Of a stretch of 12,722 bases of DNA, positions 1 through 9,538 are shown piece by piece. A program made the position numbers and the translations under genes. Source of the DNA: Theodoxus fluviatilis. Lineage: Eukaryota > Mollusca > Gastropoda > Cycloneritida > Neritidae. Within the stretch, counting starts at the first letter, position 1; the number at the start of each line of letters is the position of its first letter. The stretch is taken from NCBI GenBank assembly GCA_034096865.1, contig JAWQFJ010017384.1, forward strand, positions 5,001 to 17,722. The letters run 5' to 3'. The notes below the pieces were generated by a model that ran no database searches, was not told where the DNA came from, and saw nothing but the letters and a program-made list of their open reading frames with translations.

Positions 1-227
1 GAAAGCAACTTGCAATGCTCCAGAAGTTGGAGGAGCTGTGGAGAAAGTTGTAAGCTGACTTGTTGTGACGCGAGAGGTCTGGAAACAAACCCGAAAATGG
101 CAGCCAAACGTGCTTACACATAAACCGAATCTTCTAAACTGCGCGGCGACGCTGACAACCCTTCCCTGGGGTCCATTATCAGCGTAAAATATATAACACA
201 AAGTGATTGAATCACGTAAACCCTCTC

Positions 228-233
228 TTTATT
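228..233 (-). promoter_or_regulatory. Candidate polyadenylation signal (AATAAA) downstream of the env remnant
   Basis: Read on the minus strand, an AATAAA lies downstream of the env remnant, where a 3' LTR of that element would be expected. No matching second LTR was found in the window, so the LTR reading is inference. Positions 1-539 otherwise hold no confident gene. A leucine-rich open stretch at about 430-529 could be a decayed continuation of env. Confidence 0.2.
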
Positions 234-539
234 CAGAAGAAAGAGATTATGTTTCCAAGTATAAACGGTGCGATAAATCTTTCCCCTTTCTCGAAGAAAT
301 GTCTATGAGCTTGCGATTAAGTATACCGAAAACGATTAGGCAGAATGCGTTTAAGATCAAAGAATGATATGTCAGCCAATTTCAGAGAAAGTAAGCTCCA
401 GTACTTGATACATTCTAGGAATGTGTATGACTCTCCTCGTTGATAATGAAGAACTTCATGTAGATAGGAAAGGTTAGCAAGCAAAAGAAGCAAGATGATA
501 ATACTACACATCCATTGAGGTATTTTCACACATAAAAGC

Positions 540-1485
540 CTCTTTGGTTCATCGGAAATGCCGGGGTATACATGTAAGTAATTTCAAGTGTATTGAAGAT
601 ATGAGGACGCAAGCAACTTAACAAAAAACTGAAAAATTTCTCAGAACTCCATTTTGCATGAAGGTTCTTTTTTAATATTCAGGAGCCAAAAGGTAGAAAA
701 CAAAGACGACCCAAGGAGAACATGTTCAGCTCAGGTGAAGATGTTGGATATAGAAGCCCATGGTTTTTCACGTTTGTTTCATCTTCTCAACTACTCGACA
801 AGGCGTAAGTATAGCTGTGTACATTGTTCCAACCTACTGACAGTCTTAGCAAGCTGACGCATCATATTGATCAGTCGGCTATCGAAATTCTGAACGGCTT
901 CTGTTATTTGCATTTATCGCTTGACGATTTTCTGATACCGCCATCTGAGTGGCATTCAATAGCGTGAGAGTTTCTTGCGTCACGTGACAATACGTTTTGA
1001 CTAGTGGATAGTTTAACTAAGTTGCGGCGGATGGGAACGAGATCGTTTTCCGATACTGTACCGAAAAGAAAACCCGATGTTTGTCCAATGAAAGGTAAAA
1101 TTGCCCTTTTCTGTCGACTACCATTAAGAAACTTATACTCCTGGAAAAAGTCGTTGAAGGCCACACGACTTCGATTGACTCCTGCAGTTTCCTTGTCCAG
1201 GTTAACGAATGTCCTAATGAACCCCTGCGGTTCCCAAGCCGAGTGATAACGGGATACAATCTGGCCTGATACATCCATAGCAGCAGCTACCTGTTCTGAC
1301 AAGTCTCGCCAGATCCTGTCGTAAGGATTGGGATCATGAACAATGGCTAAGGTCCATTTGCAGCGTCCAGGGTTGACTTCATTCTCTTTTCGGAACACTG
1401 CATTTTCCCTTATCTAGAGTGATTGGGCTTGGCCAAGAGGGAGGAGGAGTGCGAATAGGTTCAGTGCTCTACTCAAGGGCATCAT
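540..1485 (-). pseudogene. env: Envelope (F-type membrane-fusion) pseudogene of a gypsy/errantivirus-like element
   Basis: An ATG pair at 1480-1485, preceded by an in-frame stop, opens a typical signal peptide (basic start, a leucine-rich core, then Gly-Gln-Ala). A TAG at 1414-1416 interrupts the frame. The same frame then stays open to about 904. It contains a furin-type RQKR site at 1105-1116, followed at once by a hydrophobic glycine-bearing segment ending FLFGT. That order is the hallmark of baculovirus F-like and errantivirus Env proteins. Downstream, heptad-like helical segments continue in two other frames (about 980-905, and 907-794 ending in TAG at 791-793). A further env-like stretch lies at about 740-682 with TGA at 679-681. 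Weaker similarity goes on to about 540. In a live element the protein would sit in the host membrane and mediate fusion. At least three stops and two frameshifts mean none is made. The family call rests on motif order, not on a search. Confidence 0.72.
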
Positions 1486-1723
1486 TTATAAATGAGCAAG
1501 AAATGACATGCGCGTAATTAATGCAACTCTCTCACTAAATATGAAAAAATACAGTATGGGTACAAATACATGTACATGAATATTCAAATACACAAAAACC
1601 TTGGTTACAAATAAGGAAAGTATATAGCATGCCAGTTATTATCGTCAACAAATCCTTGATTGCTTTGCTCTTGCTTCTTCGTGCTCTCTTTCTCGTCTTC
1701 CGTCTCACATCTACAGCATCGAT

Positions 1724-3310
1724 CTACATGTCCACTGCATCTAGTAGGACAAGGACTACCATAGTATCATCATCAACTACTTCAAAGGATGTATTTAGAA
1801 GCAAGTCATCAGTGGTATCGTTGTCGTCATTAGGTTCTTGGTCAGACTGGCTACGGTCTCTAGCCTTGAGGCGCTTCGATAGCTCCACGTGTCCTTGGAA
1901 GAGGAGTAATCACGCTCTCGACGGAACCGGCGTACGGAGTTAATAGCGGCCTCCCTAGCATTATCTCTGTCCTTCTCACCACCGCTGCTGCCTGTTTCTT
2001 CTGGAGGCACGGCATATCTGGCCCTTCGAGGGGCCGAACGTCGTGCTTTTTTGGAAGATCACATTTGTCTAGTTTCGCAAATCTCAGGTGTTCAAAATAA
2101 AATCATTAAATTACCATCAAACTGGTTGCGGATCATGAATGTGATATAACTTTGCTTCACGACCCGAAAGTATGGACTCCATTTGCTTTCTAGTTAAAAA
2201 AAAATGATTTACGTGATACACTGCATCTCCTACTTTGATCTCTGCTGGCTCGCTGTTTCTGTCTGCGTATTTGGCTTGTCGCTGACGGGCTTTCTTCATC
2301 CGTCGCTGCACCAATAAGAAGCCTTTGTGCTGCTGCTACAAGGCTCCTCACCCACGTATTTGCGACGGGGTCGCAAAAGGTTGTCAACTGGTAGAAATAC
2401 GTGTCTGTTGTATAGCAGAAAGTAGGGGGAGAATGTGGAGGATTCACTGATAATGAACCGAACGGCCGCCAGTGTTGGATTGGGATAGACATCCAATGCA
2501 CTCGGGTTGTCATCCGATTTTTTTAATAGGATATAGTGCTGAGTTCTGTGGAATCTTTCAACTTGTGTATTGCTCTGAGGATGGTAGGGGGGCGTAAACG
2601 CATGGTGTACGTTTAGTTTCTCTAGGATTTCCCTAACACTCATGTTGTGGTTCTCCGTTCCATTATCTGACAATTTGCAGGGGGCATCCAAAACGTGGAA
2701 AAGTCTCTTCCTCCAACAGGTGTGTGACGTTGTCGGCACTCTCGTCAAGGACTGCAAATCCTTCTGGCCAGCTACTGTTGTGGTCTACAAAGCTGATGAT
2801 GTACCTGTTGCCAAAAGGTGAAGTGGGATAAGGTCCAGACAGAGTTTACTACTGCGAAAGGGTAGGGAGGAGAGTCCTATCCTTGTAGGGATGGTTTTGT
2901 TTTTGCAAACTACGGTATTGGCAAGGAAAGCACTCTCGAACGCACTTGTACAGTTTCTGGTACAGCCCTGGCCAATAATACTGCTGTCTGATTGCATCAA
3001 ATGTCTCGTCAATCCCTAAGTGTTCTTTGTCGTCATGATACTGCTTCACTATGTGATCTCGAAGATAACTGAGGGCATACATTCGGGGCAAAGATTGGTC
3101 ATTAACATTGAAAATATAGTACACTACTCCGTTCAGGAGGAGAAATCTGCTATCTGCCTTGTGAGGTATGTTGTTTGTAAGTCTTTTGGCTATTTTTGCA
3201 ATTTTGTCATCTTCGGTTAGCTCTATGGTCATGACTAAACCAGGAAATTTTATATAGATCGCGCGTCGAAAATCTGCTGGATCAGGTAGTTGGACATCGC
3301 AATGCTCTCT
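1724..3310 (-). pseudogene. pol: pol C-terminal pseudogene: Ty3/gypsy-like integrase and basic tail
   Basis: The reading stays open from 3310 to 2849. It carries the integrase zinc finger with spacing H-x4-H-x29-C-x2-C (His near 3037 and 3022, Cys near 2932 and 2923). Two adjacent stops at about 2846-2851 follow. The same frame then resumes with a GPYPTSP-type core start, but Thr stands where the first catalytic Asp is expected. After a frameshift near 2680, the second Asp (2665-2667, in SDNGTEN) and the Glu (2557-2559, in QVERFH) lie exactly 35 residues apart. Another shift near 2310 leads into the C-terminal domain. A basic segment followed by a VPPEE motif near 1990-1960 looks like the usual pol tail. 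An acidic reading in another frame ends at TAG 1724-1726. In life the enzyme joins element DNA to the host genome. This copy is inactive. Confidence 0.85.
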
Positions 3311-3487
3311 CTAGTTTTAAAACATTTAATTCAGTTTATTGGGTGTTACGGTTCGAGTATCATTTATTTTATTTCTTAGAAGGTTGTGGCTGAGTTGAGG
3401 TTTTGGCGGGAACATGCCTTGCCTTCGAAGTTTGAGGCCGGCTTGAACCGGTTCTAGACAAATCGGTTAATGATGCAATCACGGTTT

Positions 3488-3515
3488 GATTGGCTGGGGG
3501 CAGTTGCGCATGCGC
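3488..3515. promoter_or_regulatory. Promoter-like pair: inverted CCAAT box and NRF1-like palindrome
   Basis: GATTGGCT at 3488-3495 contains an inverted CCAAT box. TGCGCATGCGC at 3505-3515 matches the core of the NRF1 palindrome. These sites often occur together, close to the start of broadly expressed animal genes. They lie about 450 bp upstream of a splice-donor-like site on the plus strand. A chance match or an LTR promoter is also possible. Confidence 0.3.
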
Positions 3516-3966
3516 TGTGGGTTAACAGTTTAATTCTGGCGTGTGAAATTTTAAGATCAGTTGACTCGAAGACGCCAGCAAAGGCGGACGAGTGTCAAGC
3601 AACTCCGTGTTGAAGTGGAACAACACGTTAAAAGTTCTTCCAATCTTCCCCCGACCCTCTGAAAGGACAGCGCTTCCCTGTTTGAAGATTCAGCCCCTGC
3701 AACTAGTGCAAGACTCTTGAACAACGAGTTTATCGCCTGAAAAGCTTCATCGGTTGTGTTCTTGTGGAATGACCAATAAGTTTTTGCTTGTTCGAGCAAG
3801 TGTGTGTGAAACAGCAAATGTATGGCCTTTTCTCTTGTCTCAAGTGATAGCCTTCCGAAAGAGAGAGAGAGAGTGAGAGAAAGTCCTCTCCCTAGTGGAT
3901 ATCAGTTTCAAGGAGAAGTTTCATTGATGGAAGTCGAGAACTGATTGCACTTGGCTACCAGAATTT

Positions 3967-3972
3967 GTGAGT
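3967..3972 (+). other. Possible 5' splice donor
   Basis: The string TTT|GTGAGTACC gives a good metazoan donor on the intron side, though the exon side is not AG. With the promoter-like sites at 3488-3515 it would define a non-coding first exon of roughly 430 bp. No transcript evidence is available and isolated donor matches are common. Confidence 0.15.
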
Positions 3973-4281
3973 ACCTTTGGTTCAACTTTTATTTCGCGAC
4001 AATGGGAAAGCCCACCGCCCTTCAGTCACAAATAGTAGGCTGACATGATTGTTTAAGTTTGTCCCTATTGCATTGAATATGATTATGCCACTATTTAGTT
4101 CTCATTAAAAATCATCTTCGATAAAGATTGTGTTATGTCATGTAAATGTGGGATGTAAGAGAGAGAGTGAATTAATTATTACCCTCTTCCACTAGTGAAA
4201 CCCCTAGACACAAAAGCAGAAAGAATCATAACGTGAATTGTGAGTGTGTGGAGGGAGGTGATAGTGGGTCTTTAAAATACA

Positions 4282-4381
4282 CATCATCAGCACCACCAGC
4301 ACCACCACCACCACCACTACCACCACCACCATCTCCTCCACCACCACCGCCAATGTTATCGCCATCATCGCCATCATCGCC

Positions 4382-4445
<64 letters not shown>

Positions 4446-4467
4446 ACAACAACAACAACAACAACAC
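4282..4467. repeat. Trinucleotide microsatellite (CAC/CCA, CAT, CAA)
   Basis: A compound array: imperfect CCA-rich units, then ATCGCC units, then a perfect (CAT)18 at 4390-4443, then about seven CAA units. The long homopolymer-like readings across it (Asp, Ser, Met, Gly or Pro runs depending on frame) come from the repeat and not from a gene. Confidence 0.95.
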
Positions 4468-4672
4468 CGTCATAGCAACCGCCGTTGTCGTAGTTAACAT
4501 CAGTTAGAGGTTGGGAGAGACTGGGAAAGGAGAGAAAGTGCAGGGACGGGGGTGGCATGGCTTGTTCAGAGGGTTGGATCTTAGGAAAAATAGTTCCAAG
4601 CTAATTTCTTCTACGAAATTGAAAAGGAAGGATTAGAGGAATGGTTTAGACCTGTGACGCGTTCGCGCGTGC

Positions 4673-4810
<138 letters not shown>

Positions 4811-4940
4811 CTTTTAAACTTTATTGAAACTTTATTGTCAGGCCTCCGGCCCATTGACAAAACAGTTTGCAAAAATCAACTTACAATACTCAACCATAAC
4901 TTGAAAAAAATCATGACAGCACAAGCACAAGCGATTCAAG

Positions 4941-4942
<2 letters not shown>
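4811..4942 (-). mobile_element. Short 3' end of a LINE, wedged between GA tracts
   Basis: On the minus strand this roughly 130-bp piece ends in two tandem ATAAAGTTT units just before the GA tract. Tandem 3' tails of this kind are typical of LINEs lacking poly(A). Its start side shares AAAACAGTTT and nearby bases with the 3' end of the larger LINE at 5004-8011, so the two look related. It would be an extreme 5' truncation. A SINE that borrowed the same LINE tail is an alternative. Confidence 0.5.

Positions 4943-5003
<61 letters not shown>
4943..5003. repeat. (AG)30 microsatellite
   Basis: A perfect AG run lies between the short LINE end at 4811-4942 and the 3' tail of the large LINE that begins at 5004. 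It has the same strand sense as the GA tracts ending at 4810 and starting at 8012. Confidence 0.95.
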
Positions 5004-5006
<3 letters not shown>

Positions 5007-8000
5007 TTGATTGATTGATTATCTTTCTCTCGGCCGACGACCCTTCATCATAAAACAGTTTACATACATCATTAAGATAACAACAGTATCATTGTACGAT
5101 CTACAAATAGAATTTACATCTTCGGTTGCACTGATGCGATTCCACGTGCTTCGTTTTGGTATCTCATTCGACATCACAAATGTGAACTGATAAAACAAAT
5201 GGACGCTTACAAGCTAAGAACTAATTAGGAATTGTAGGTCACCCATAGGATTTGACCGTGACATGTAGTCTCACATTGCGTATAGAACAGCTGTTTACAA
5301 ACATTTTGTACATACTTCTGACTCATTTACAGCGCTTCTATTAACTGGAATGTATTAAAATTGGATGGACAGTAAATGGAAGATTCAATGGTATATACAT
5401 CGGTTAAAATACAACACAGTAAAACAGGCGTGATTTTCGTCTTTACGGCGATAGCAGTGAGCCTCCTTCATCACATGTGTGACATGATGACATGTTAATT
5501 GTCTTTGTTCGGATCTTCAGAGAATAATGAATAAACATGGCAACATTTCGAGTTTTTTCTGTACCACGTCCATTCAGCAAATATGCCACAGTAGCACAGT
5601 CTGTTTGCTGAATGTACCGAGATAAATACTTTTCTCTTGTGTCAATATTAACAGAACAGTAAAGCACAGAAAGGGCTTCTTCTTCAATTTCAGTACAAAA
5701 TGGACAAGTTTTAAGTGGACTCTGTTCTGATGTCAATCGGGCATTGTTCCTCAGTTTGTTATTTCCTAAACTAAATCGTATGAATACATCTCTAAACTTC
5801 TTAATATCTATAGTACACAAATATCTCTCACACTGCAGAATATTTTTGATCGATTTATAGAGAGCAGATCTAGTGGTGTTGTTAATATTTTCTGCCCACT
5901 CCTGTAGATAGCAATCACGTAATCTTCTCTTGAGAGACCCCAGGAAAATTTTCGTACGTACCGTAGTATCACAGTTTGTCCATACATAACCATATCCTAA
6001 TTTTGACAAATTCCGCTTAATTGATTGTACCCAATTACACTGGGCTGAAGGGTTTGCGTTCAACATCATGAGATAGGCCTGCTTTGGAAGTCTATCTGCT
6101 GGCATCTTACATAGTCTCAGCCAGTACTTAACAGCTCTCATCATAATACTAATATAGACTGGATATCTTCCTAGTTCGCCATACCACACGATGTTGGAAT
6201 ATTTTATATCGACATTAAGGAAACGCTTGCATGCGAATACATGCGCCTTCTCGATAAAGTGCCTCTTAGACAATTCCCAAAGCTCTGATCCGTACAAAAG
6301 AGACGGCAGCACCTGATGGTCAAACAGCTTAAAAAGTATGCTTGTGTTCAAGGGGTGGAGACTCCACATCGTTTTTAGTAGCTGGACAACCTTCTGTTTC
6401 GCTTTCACTGCTTGACACTCGAGAGTTGCTGAATAGGATAGTTTGATCGTAAATATAAATCCCAAATACTTGTAGCCATTAACAATCTCTATCTCAACAC
6501 CACCAATTGTCCATTTTTCTCCTCAAGCGAGAAATCCTCCCCTTCTAAAAACCATTACCTTTGTTTTGTCTCTGTTGATAACAAGACCTAGTTTTCCTGA
6601 TACATACGAAAGGTTATCAAGTTATCATTGCAACCCCATCGGCATTGTTGACAGTAGGACTACATCATCTGCGAACATGAGCAAAAATATTTCCGCCATT
6701 CTGGGTAAGAACTGTACACCATGCCTTCCTTTACTACGAACATAGTCTGCAACATATGTCATGTATAAACAAAAGATTGTCGGTGACTCAACTGCCCCTC
6801 CTTTACGCCAACTGGGCAGTCAAAGGATCGGACACAACACCATTCCATCTTACGCATGTGCAAACCTGGGAATACACTGCCTTGAGTATTTTAAAAAACT
6901 TTGTTGATATGCCCAGTTTTTCCAAAACAGACCATAGGCACTCTCTTTTTACAGTGTCAAATGCTTTTTGGTAGTCTATGAATGCAGCATACAATTTCCC
7001 TCTACCTCCACTATATACATGTTATGTAACAGCACAATAAAGAGTGAAAACATGGTCCATCGTAGAGTGATCTACCCGAAAACCCGCCTGTTCAAATGAA
7101 AACTTTTTTCCCGTTCGGCCCAACTCCTCATACGGCTTGTCAGAATAGACATGAATAACTTACTTATGGTACAGAGCAAAGAAATCCCTCTGTAATTTTT
7201 GGGTTGTAACTTATCTCCTGACTTGTAAATAGGCACAATTAATGACTGTCTCCATTCGCGAGGGAAGTTCTGTGTCTCATAGAGTTGATTAAAAAGGGAG
7301 GTAACGAAAGGGGGTAACATGGGCACCTGCCAGCTTCCAAAGGTCTCCAGGAATTCCATCAACACCTGCGGCTTTCCCAGTTCGCAACTTGGCAACCGCC
7401 AGACTGACCTCCCCCTCCACTATTCGTGCATCTAACACCTCATTTTCAATCATTGCTCCTTCTCCTAAGCAGGGAGATAAATATTCGAACAGAATAGATT
7501 CTGAAAATAGTTTTTCCAAACTTGTAAATCAATGTCAGGCTGCCCCCTTTTTTTACATGATGCCTGTCTCACTAGAGACCAGAATGCTGATGGTGATTTA
7601 ATGTTCTTAACAAGGTAATTGCAAGTGTTCTGATAATACATTTTCTTTTTACTTCTGATCATATTTTTGTAAACATTTCTTAATTTGATGTAGTCAGTTC
7701 TGTCACTCTTTTCACCCGTTTCCCTAAAATGCTTAAGAGCATGCCAAGCAAGCTGTTTCGCGCTCCCGCAGTCCTCATCAAACCATCTTGGACGATTCCT
7801 GTTTCTGCTATCTCCAACTCTGACTTCTCGGAGCATACATTCTGCGCAGTTACGCAAAGCCTGGGTAAACGATGTTAAGGCCAAATCTACATTTTCTTGC
7901 ACCATTAGCGCGGCTTGACTGAGGTTAGCCCTGAATTGAGGGGACTGCAAATTGAGTTTTACCTCTTGAGACCTATCTTTGCACCATACAAGCTGATGCG

Positions 8001-8007
8001 TTGCTTT

Positions 8008-8011
<4 letters not shown>
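5004..8011 (-). mobile_element. 5'-truncated non-LTR retrotransposon (LINE)
   Basis: A LINE of about 3 kb on the minus strand. Its ORF2-like remnant ends at 5443, an untranslated stretch of about 420 bp follows, and the element ends in a tandem (TCAA)3-type tail at about 5007-5018. At the other end the reading is open right up to the GA tract at 8012, so it is cut off before the endonuclease domain. Both ends abut GA microsatellites of the same sense. I do not assign a clade. The reverse transcriptase motifs and the CPFC segment fit an ordinary endonuclease-type LINE. Confidence 0.85.
5443..8010 (-). pseudogene. LINE ORF2 pseudogene (linker, reverse transcriptase, C-terminal domain)
   Basis: Segments in order: linker between endonuclease and RT (8010 to 7465); RT N-terminus with GKAAGVDGIP (within 7519-7289); RT block with PIYKSGDK and YRGISLL (7395-7072); FIDYQKAFDTV (6994-6803); the catalytic FADD at 6664-6675; a thumb with YKYLGF; and a long open C-terminal domain down to 5443. 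Breaks include several frameshifts (one in the CPxGV box near 6800), tandem stops just after the FADD block (about 6620), a TAA near 7027, and TGA at 6523-6525. In the C-terminal domain, CPFC and a later Cys are kept (about residues 254-270 counting from 6465), but the His usual for this zinc knuckle is not seen. A live enzyme would reverse-transcribe its RNA at a nicked target. This copy cannot. Confidence 0.88.

Positions 8012-8092
<81 letters not shown>
8012..8092. repeat. (GA)40 microsatellite at the LINE truncation point
   Basis: An uninterrupted GA run of 81 bases begins where the LINE reading stops. It is the third long GA tract in this part of the window and has the same strand sense as the other two. 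Confidence 0.95.
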
Positions 8093-8095
<3 letters not shown>

Positions 8096-8884
8096 TTAGG
8101 GTTTTGGCGGTATCACCTCACCCTTAATTATGACACTGTTAACTTTATGATAAAGCGAGTGTTACAATGAATGAATTAGCTTTTGTAGGACGCCATCAAT
8201 GAATCAGCTTGTGTTGTGATCGAGTCGTGTTGTGTCTCTTTCTCTCACACATACACACTCACACATACACACACACTCACAGACACACTCACGCACACAA
8301 AACGCACAGACACACACACTCTTTCTCTCGTGCGAATTGACCCACGGCAATATTGTCGGCCTACAAGCAGTCAATTTTCTGTGGGTATCTTACCAACGCC
8401 AGAAATTTAGCTTAAAACAGATGAAATCTTATTTGTTGAGTCTTGCCAAAGCATGGTGACTTCATTGGGAAAGTACTTAATCCATTTTCAGCCAGATAGA
8501 GTGCCCCACGTTTAGAAAAAGCGGTTAAAATAGCCGGTTTAAAAACACGGCAAAATCAACAGCAAAGGGAAGTAACTCTGCAAAGAGTGATGCGCACAAG
8601 CTATGCACATGGACCAACTGCACAGGCTTAATTGTATATCCTCTCAGCATAAACATTACATTGTATTAAAAAGGACAAGTTTAATATTTAAACCACAATA
8701 TTTTTTGAAAAGAACAGATATTCATAAAAATATGTATTTACTGAACTTTTTTGTATTTTTATTATTTAAAACATATGTTTGAGGTAATATGCATAATGTA
8801 ACACCAGGCAATGATTGTCCTAGGAAACCATACCTTATAAATACTGATTTTTTTATTAAAAATTTTGACTCGGGTGATTAGTCT
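8093..8884. other. Gene-free stretch, partly AT-rich
   Basis: It contains an imperfect CA tract (listed separately), a short imperfect direct repeat AATGAATYAGCTT at 8170-8182 and 8198-8210, and a strongly AT-rich part from about 8640. An AATAAA on the minus strand at 8852-8857 could end transcripts coming from the virus-like block to the right. No coding frame is convincing. Confidence 0.4.
8243..8322. repeat. Imperfect CA-rich microsatellite
   Basis: CA dinucleotides broken by CT, TA and GC units, giving Thr/His-rich readings in the plus frames that are not genes. Confidence 0.85.
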
Positions 8885-8885
8885 C

Positions 8886-9108
8886 TAAGGCTTCTCACCC
8901 CACTGGTGATAAACGTTCAAAGCATGGGGGAGTGGCCATACCCCATTAGCTGAGAATATGATCACCAGTGTGCTCGAAGCACCTCAGGGGTTCCTCACTT
9001 ATCGATTTCGCCGGTGAGGTTTCCCAACATGGGGTGTAACGACCACAAGGGGAAAGAGAAGCCTGCCATGACCTCCTCATCAAGGGGTGAGATGCGCATA
9101 GCCCTGAG
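8886..9108. other. GC-rich module with nested inverted repeats
   Basis: It stands out from AT-rich DNA on both sides. Exact inverted pairs are: CACTGGTGAT 8901-8910 with 8961-8970; ATGGGG 8924-8929 with 8941-8946; GTGCT 8970-8974 with 8978-8982 around a 3-nt loop; CCTCAC 8993-8998 with 9014-9019; TCTCACCCC 8893-8901 with 9084-9092; and CTCAGGG 8983-8989 with 9102-9108. Such density suggests a folded RNA, a SINE or foldback repeat, or a viral non-coding element. It lies just beyond the last gene of the virus-like block and would be the 3' untranslated part of a minus-strand transcript. An open reading crosses it but shows no protein family. Confidence 0.55.
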
Positions 9109-9204
9109 AGGGGGAGGAAGTGGTTAAACAGACTAATACGTGCTGGTTTTTGCTGTTTTGGGGTATTTGTGAATTCATAATATTTTGAAACCACCTCCTG
9201 AAAT

Positions 9205-9522
9205 TCATTGACTAATAACAGCCCTCGCATTAGAATACTCCTCTGGTACCTCCATTTTACTCCCTGAATCACTTACTTCAGGATTTTTGGTTGATGAGTT
9301 TTTATTTCTGTTAATGATACTTGCAATTGCTTTGTCCCCAAGTTGCTTAGCTTGATACTCCACAACCCCCTTAGCCGCATTTGTTGCAAGCTGCTTTGCA
9401 AAAGGAAGCTTCTCACTGAGAATTGTGGTGCCAGCTGAAAACGCTTTTTGGGCTAGATTAAAAATATTTCCAAAAATGTGACCTCCCACAATTTTTTGTT
9501 TGAAATAATAATTACACCTCAT
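9205..9522 (-). CDS. Small Gly/Ala-rich protein, possible minor virion (pX/pVI-like) component
   Basis: An intact reading of 105 codons starts with ATG at 9520-9522, only 16 bp after the end of the capsid-like gene upstream. A short basic N-terminus leads into a Gly- and Ala-rich segment at residues 12-70 (GGHIFGNIF, then amphipathic helix-like stretches with several Lys). A polar, Ser/Asn/Glu-rich tail follows. There is no cleavable signal peptide. Small proteins with a glycine-hydrophobic head and an amphipathic helix occur in adenovirus-like and Polinton-like viruses as minor core or membrane-active components. The likeness here is only in general character, so the function is a guess. Being last in the cluster and intact suggests it belongs to the same gene set. 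Confidence 0.55.
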   Translation of the reverse strand: MRCNYYFKQKIVGGHIFGNIFNLAQKAFSAGTTILSEKLPFAKQLATNAAKGVVEYQAKQLGDKAIASIINRNKNSSTKNPEVSDSGSKMEVPEEYSNARAVISQ

Positions 9523-9538
9523 CTATATTTATTATAAC

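Larger units (their letters stand above)
540..3310 (-). mobile_element. 5'-truncated, decayed env-bearing Ty3/gypsy-like retroelement (endogenous retrovirus-like)
   Basis: Two remnants lie on the minus strand in retroviral order: the pol C-terminus (integrase and tail), then about 240 bp further on an env gene of the F-type fusion family. Reverse transcriptase, RNase H, protease and gag are absent; homology stops near 3310, so the copy is truncated on its 5' side. Both genes carry several stops and frameshifts, so this is a dead copy. The right-hand boundary could be truncation or recombination. I could not define LTRs or target-site duplications by eye, and the left boundary may reach position 1. 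Confidence 0.7.
3311..4280. other. Stretch without a recognised gene
   Basis: No frame shows a family I recognise. The longest open reading, about 86 codons on the minus strand at 3557-3817, has no recognisable motif. The stretch holds promoter-like sites near 3488-3515, a donor-like site near 3967, short GA runs at about 3858-3880 and 4160-4168, and otherwise ordinary mixed-composition DNA. It could be a first untranslated exon and intron of a host gene, or a solo LTR (a TGTTACGG at about 3344 resembles some LTR starts). Neither is proven. Confidence 0.4.

Noticed and set aside
317..529. 70-codon minus-strand reading with a leucine-rich N-terminal stretch resembling a signal peptide
   Set aside because: It lies just past the env remnant, where neighbouring frames also look env-like, so it is probably a decayed env continuation and not a separate secreted protein. 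Not certain.
1004..1274. Overlapping readings on both strands at 1004-1274
   Set aside because: They are shadows of the env remnant, which has recognisable motifs in its own frame.
3557..3817. 86-codon minus-strand reading
   Set aside because: No motif, no neighbour logic, and ordinary composition. I could not link it to gag of the retroelement.
3344..3860. Solo LTR beginning with TGTTACGG on the plus strand
   Set aside because: No matching end, target duplication or second copy could be seen, so it is kept only as an alternative in the notes.
8012..8330. CRISPR-like or satellite array
   Set aside because: These are simple GA and CA microsatellites without repeat-spacer structure.
8946..9272. 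108-codon minus-strand reading
   Set aside because: It crosses the start of the inverted-repeat island and the end of the small virion-type gene in another frame, has no familiar domain, and is best explained by chance openness of GC-rich DNA.
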